In this document: positions 28,699 through 28,906 of the stretch, piece by piece
Layout of the letters: each line of letters opens with the position of its first letter
Numbering within the stretch: position 1 is the stretch's first letter
From: Pelomyxa schiedti
Lineage: Eukaryota; Evosea; Pelobiontida; Pelomyxidae
DNA: 28,906 nt
Assembly: GCA_020536535.1 (NCBI GenBank)
Contig: JAHLWZ010001014.1
Location: 1-28,906 of the forward strand
Reading direction: 5' to 3'
Position numbers and translations under genes: made by a program
Notes under the pieces: generated by a model
The model's input: the letters and a program-made list of their open reading frames with translations, nothing else
Databases searched by the model: none
What the model was told of the DNA's origin: nothing

Positions 28699-28906
28699 GT
28701 TTTCTTCTGTTTTTTTTTTTCCCCGAACGAGCCTCGTTTCTGCAACATGTTGAGCGCACTGATGGCTAACTGTGGTACTTCCCAAGTGGAAGAAAGATGC
28801 ATCATTCTTGAAACACCCAAACTCAAAAAACCTTGAAGAGTACAGAACAGTTTATTTGTATAATAGTTTCAATTTTGAATAGATTCTAGGCATTCCTGTA
28901 TGAGTA
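28699..28906. other. Right edge, nothing identified
   Basis: This AT-rich sequence has a T11 run and scattered stops. If the preceding fragment is a live gene, this could be its intron or later exons. No ATP-binding motif of a recombinase is visible within the window. Confidence 0.4.

Overview
The window is a compact, intron-rich nuclear segment from a unicellular eukaryote. Its genes use the standard code. Dense GT-AG introns of mostly 37-60 nt interrupt them, and intergenic gaps are often only 40-200 bp. The gene set is a GATOR1 subunit, a SAMHD1-type dNTPase, a PUT-like amino-acid/polyamine permease, aprataxin, RasGEF and VPS9 exchange factors, F-box proteins and a Hint-domain protein. That mix suggests a free-living protist, most likely an amoebozoan; this placement is inference from gene content only. 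I rebuilt most genes by joining exons by hand. For NPRL3, the SAMHD1-like protein, the permease, the F-box-Hint protein, the TPR-GTPase, the VPS9 protein and aprataxin, the summed exons give an uninterrupted frame from ATG to stop.

Layout from left to right. Positions 1-1770 hold scattered coding-like blocks, probably a minus-strand multi-exon gene I cannot name. Next come a Ras-like GTPase with degraded nucleotide-binding motifs (1774-2547), NPRL3 (2693-5690) and a small F-box-like gene (5885-6362). On the minus strand at 6862-6942 lies a candidate circularly permuted tRNA-Ile(UAU), in which the 3' half precedes the 5' half. A Ser/His-rich minus-strand gene of unknown function follows (7133 to about 9500), then a poorly resolved stretch open on both strands (9532-9972). 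A SAMHD1-like dNTPase (10207-12389) and an APC-family permease (12513-14589) face a convergent F-box-Hint gene (14659-16401, minus). An intronless 682-residue protein (16687-18735, minus) is divergent from a TPR-GTPase (19050-22876). After it come a RasGEF-like gene (23018-24467), a VPS9-domain gene (24507-25665), aprataxin (25759-27318, minus), and a small minus-strand gene whose exons lie inside two long inverted repeats (27515-28262). The window ends with a RAD51/DMC1-like fragment.

Functional themes. Small-GTPase signalling dominates: a Ras-like protein, a large GTPase, a RasGEF, a VPS9 (Rab5-type) GEF and NPRL3 (TORC1/GATOR1). SAMHD1 and aprataxin connect to nucleotide pools and DNA repair. 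The strongest unusual signals are the permuted tRNA, two adjacent fold-back exon duplications, the F-box-Hint fusion, candidate introns of 27-32 nt, and a possible TPR-GTPase-RasGEF read-through protein.
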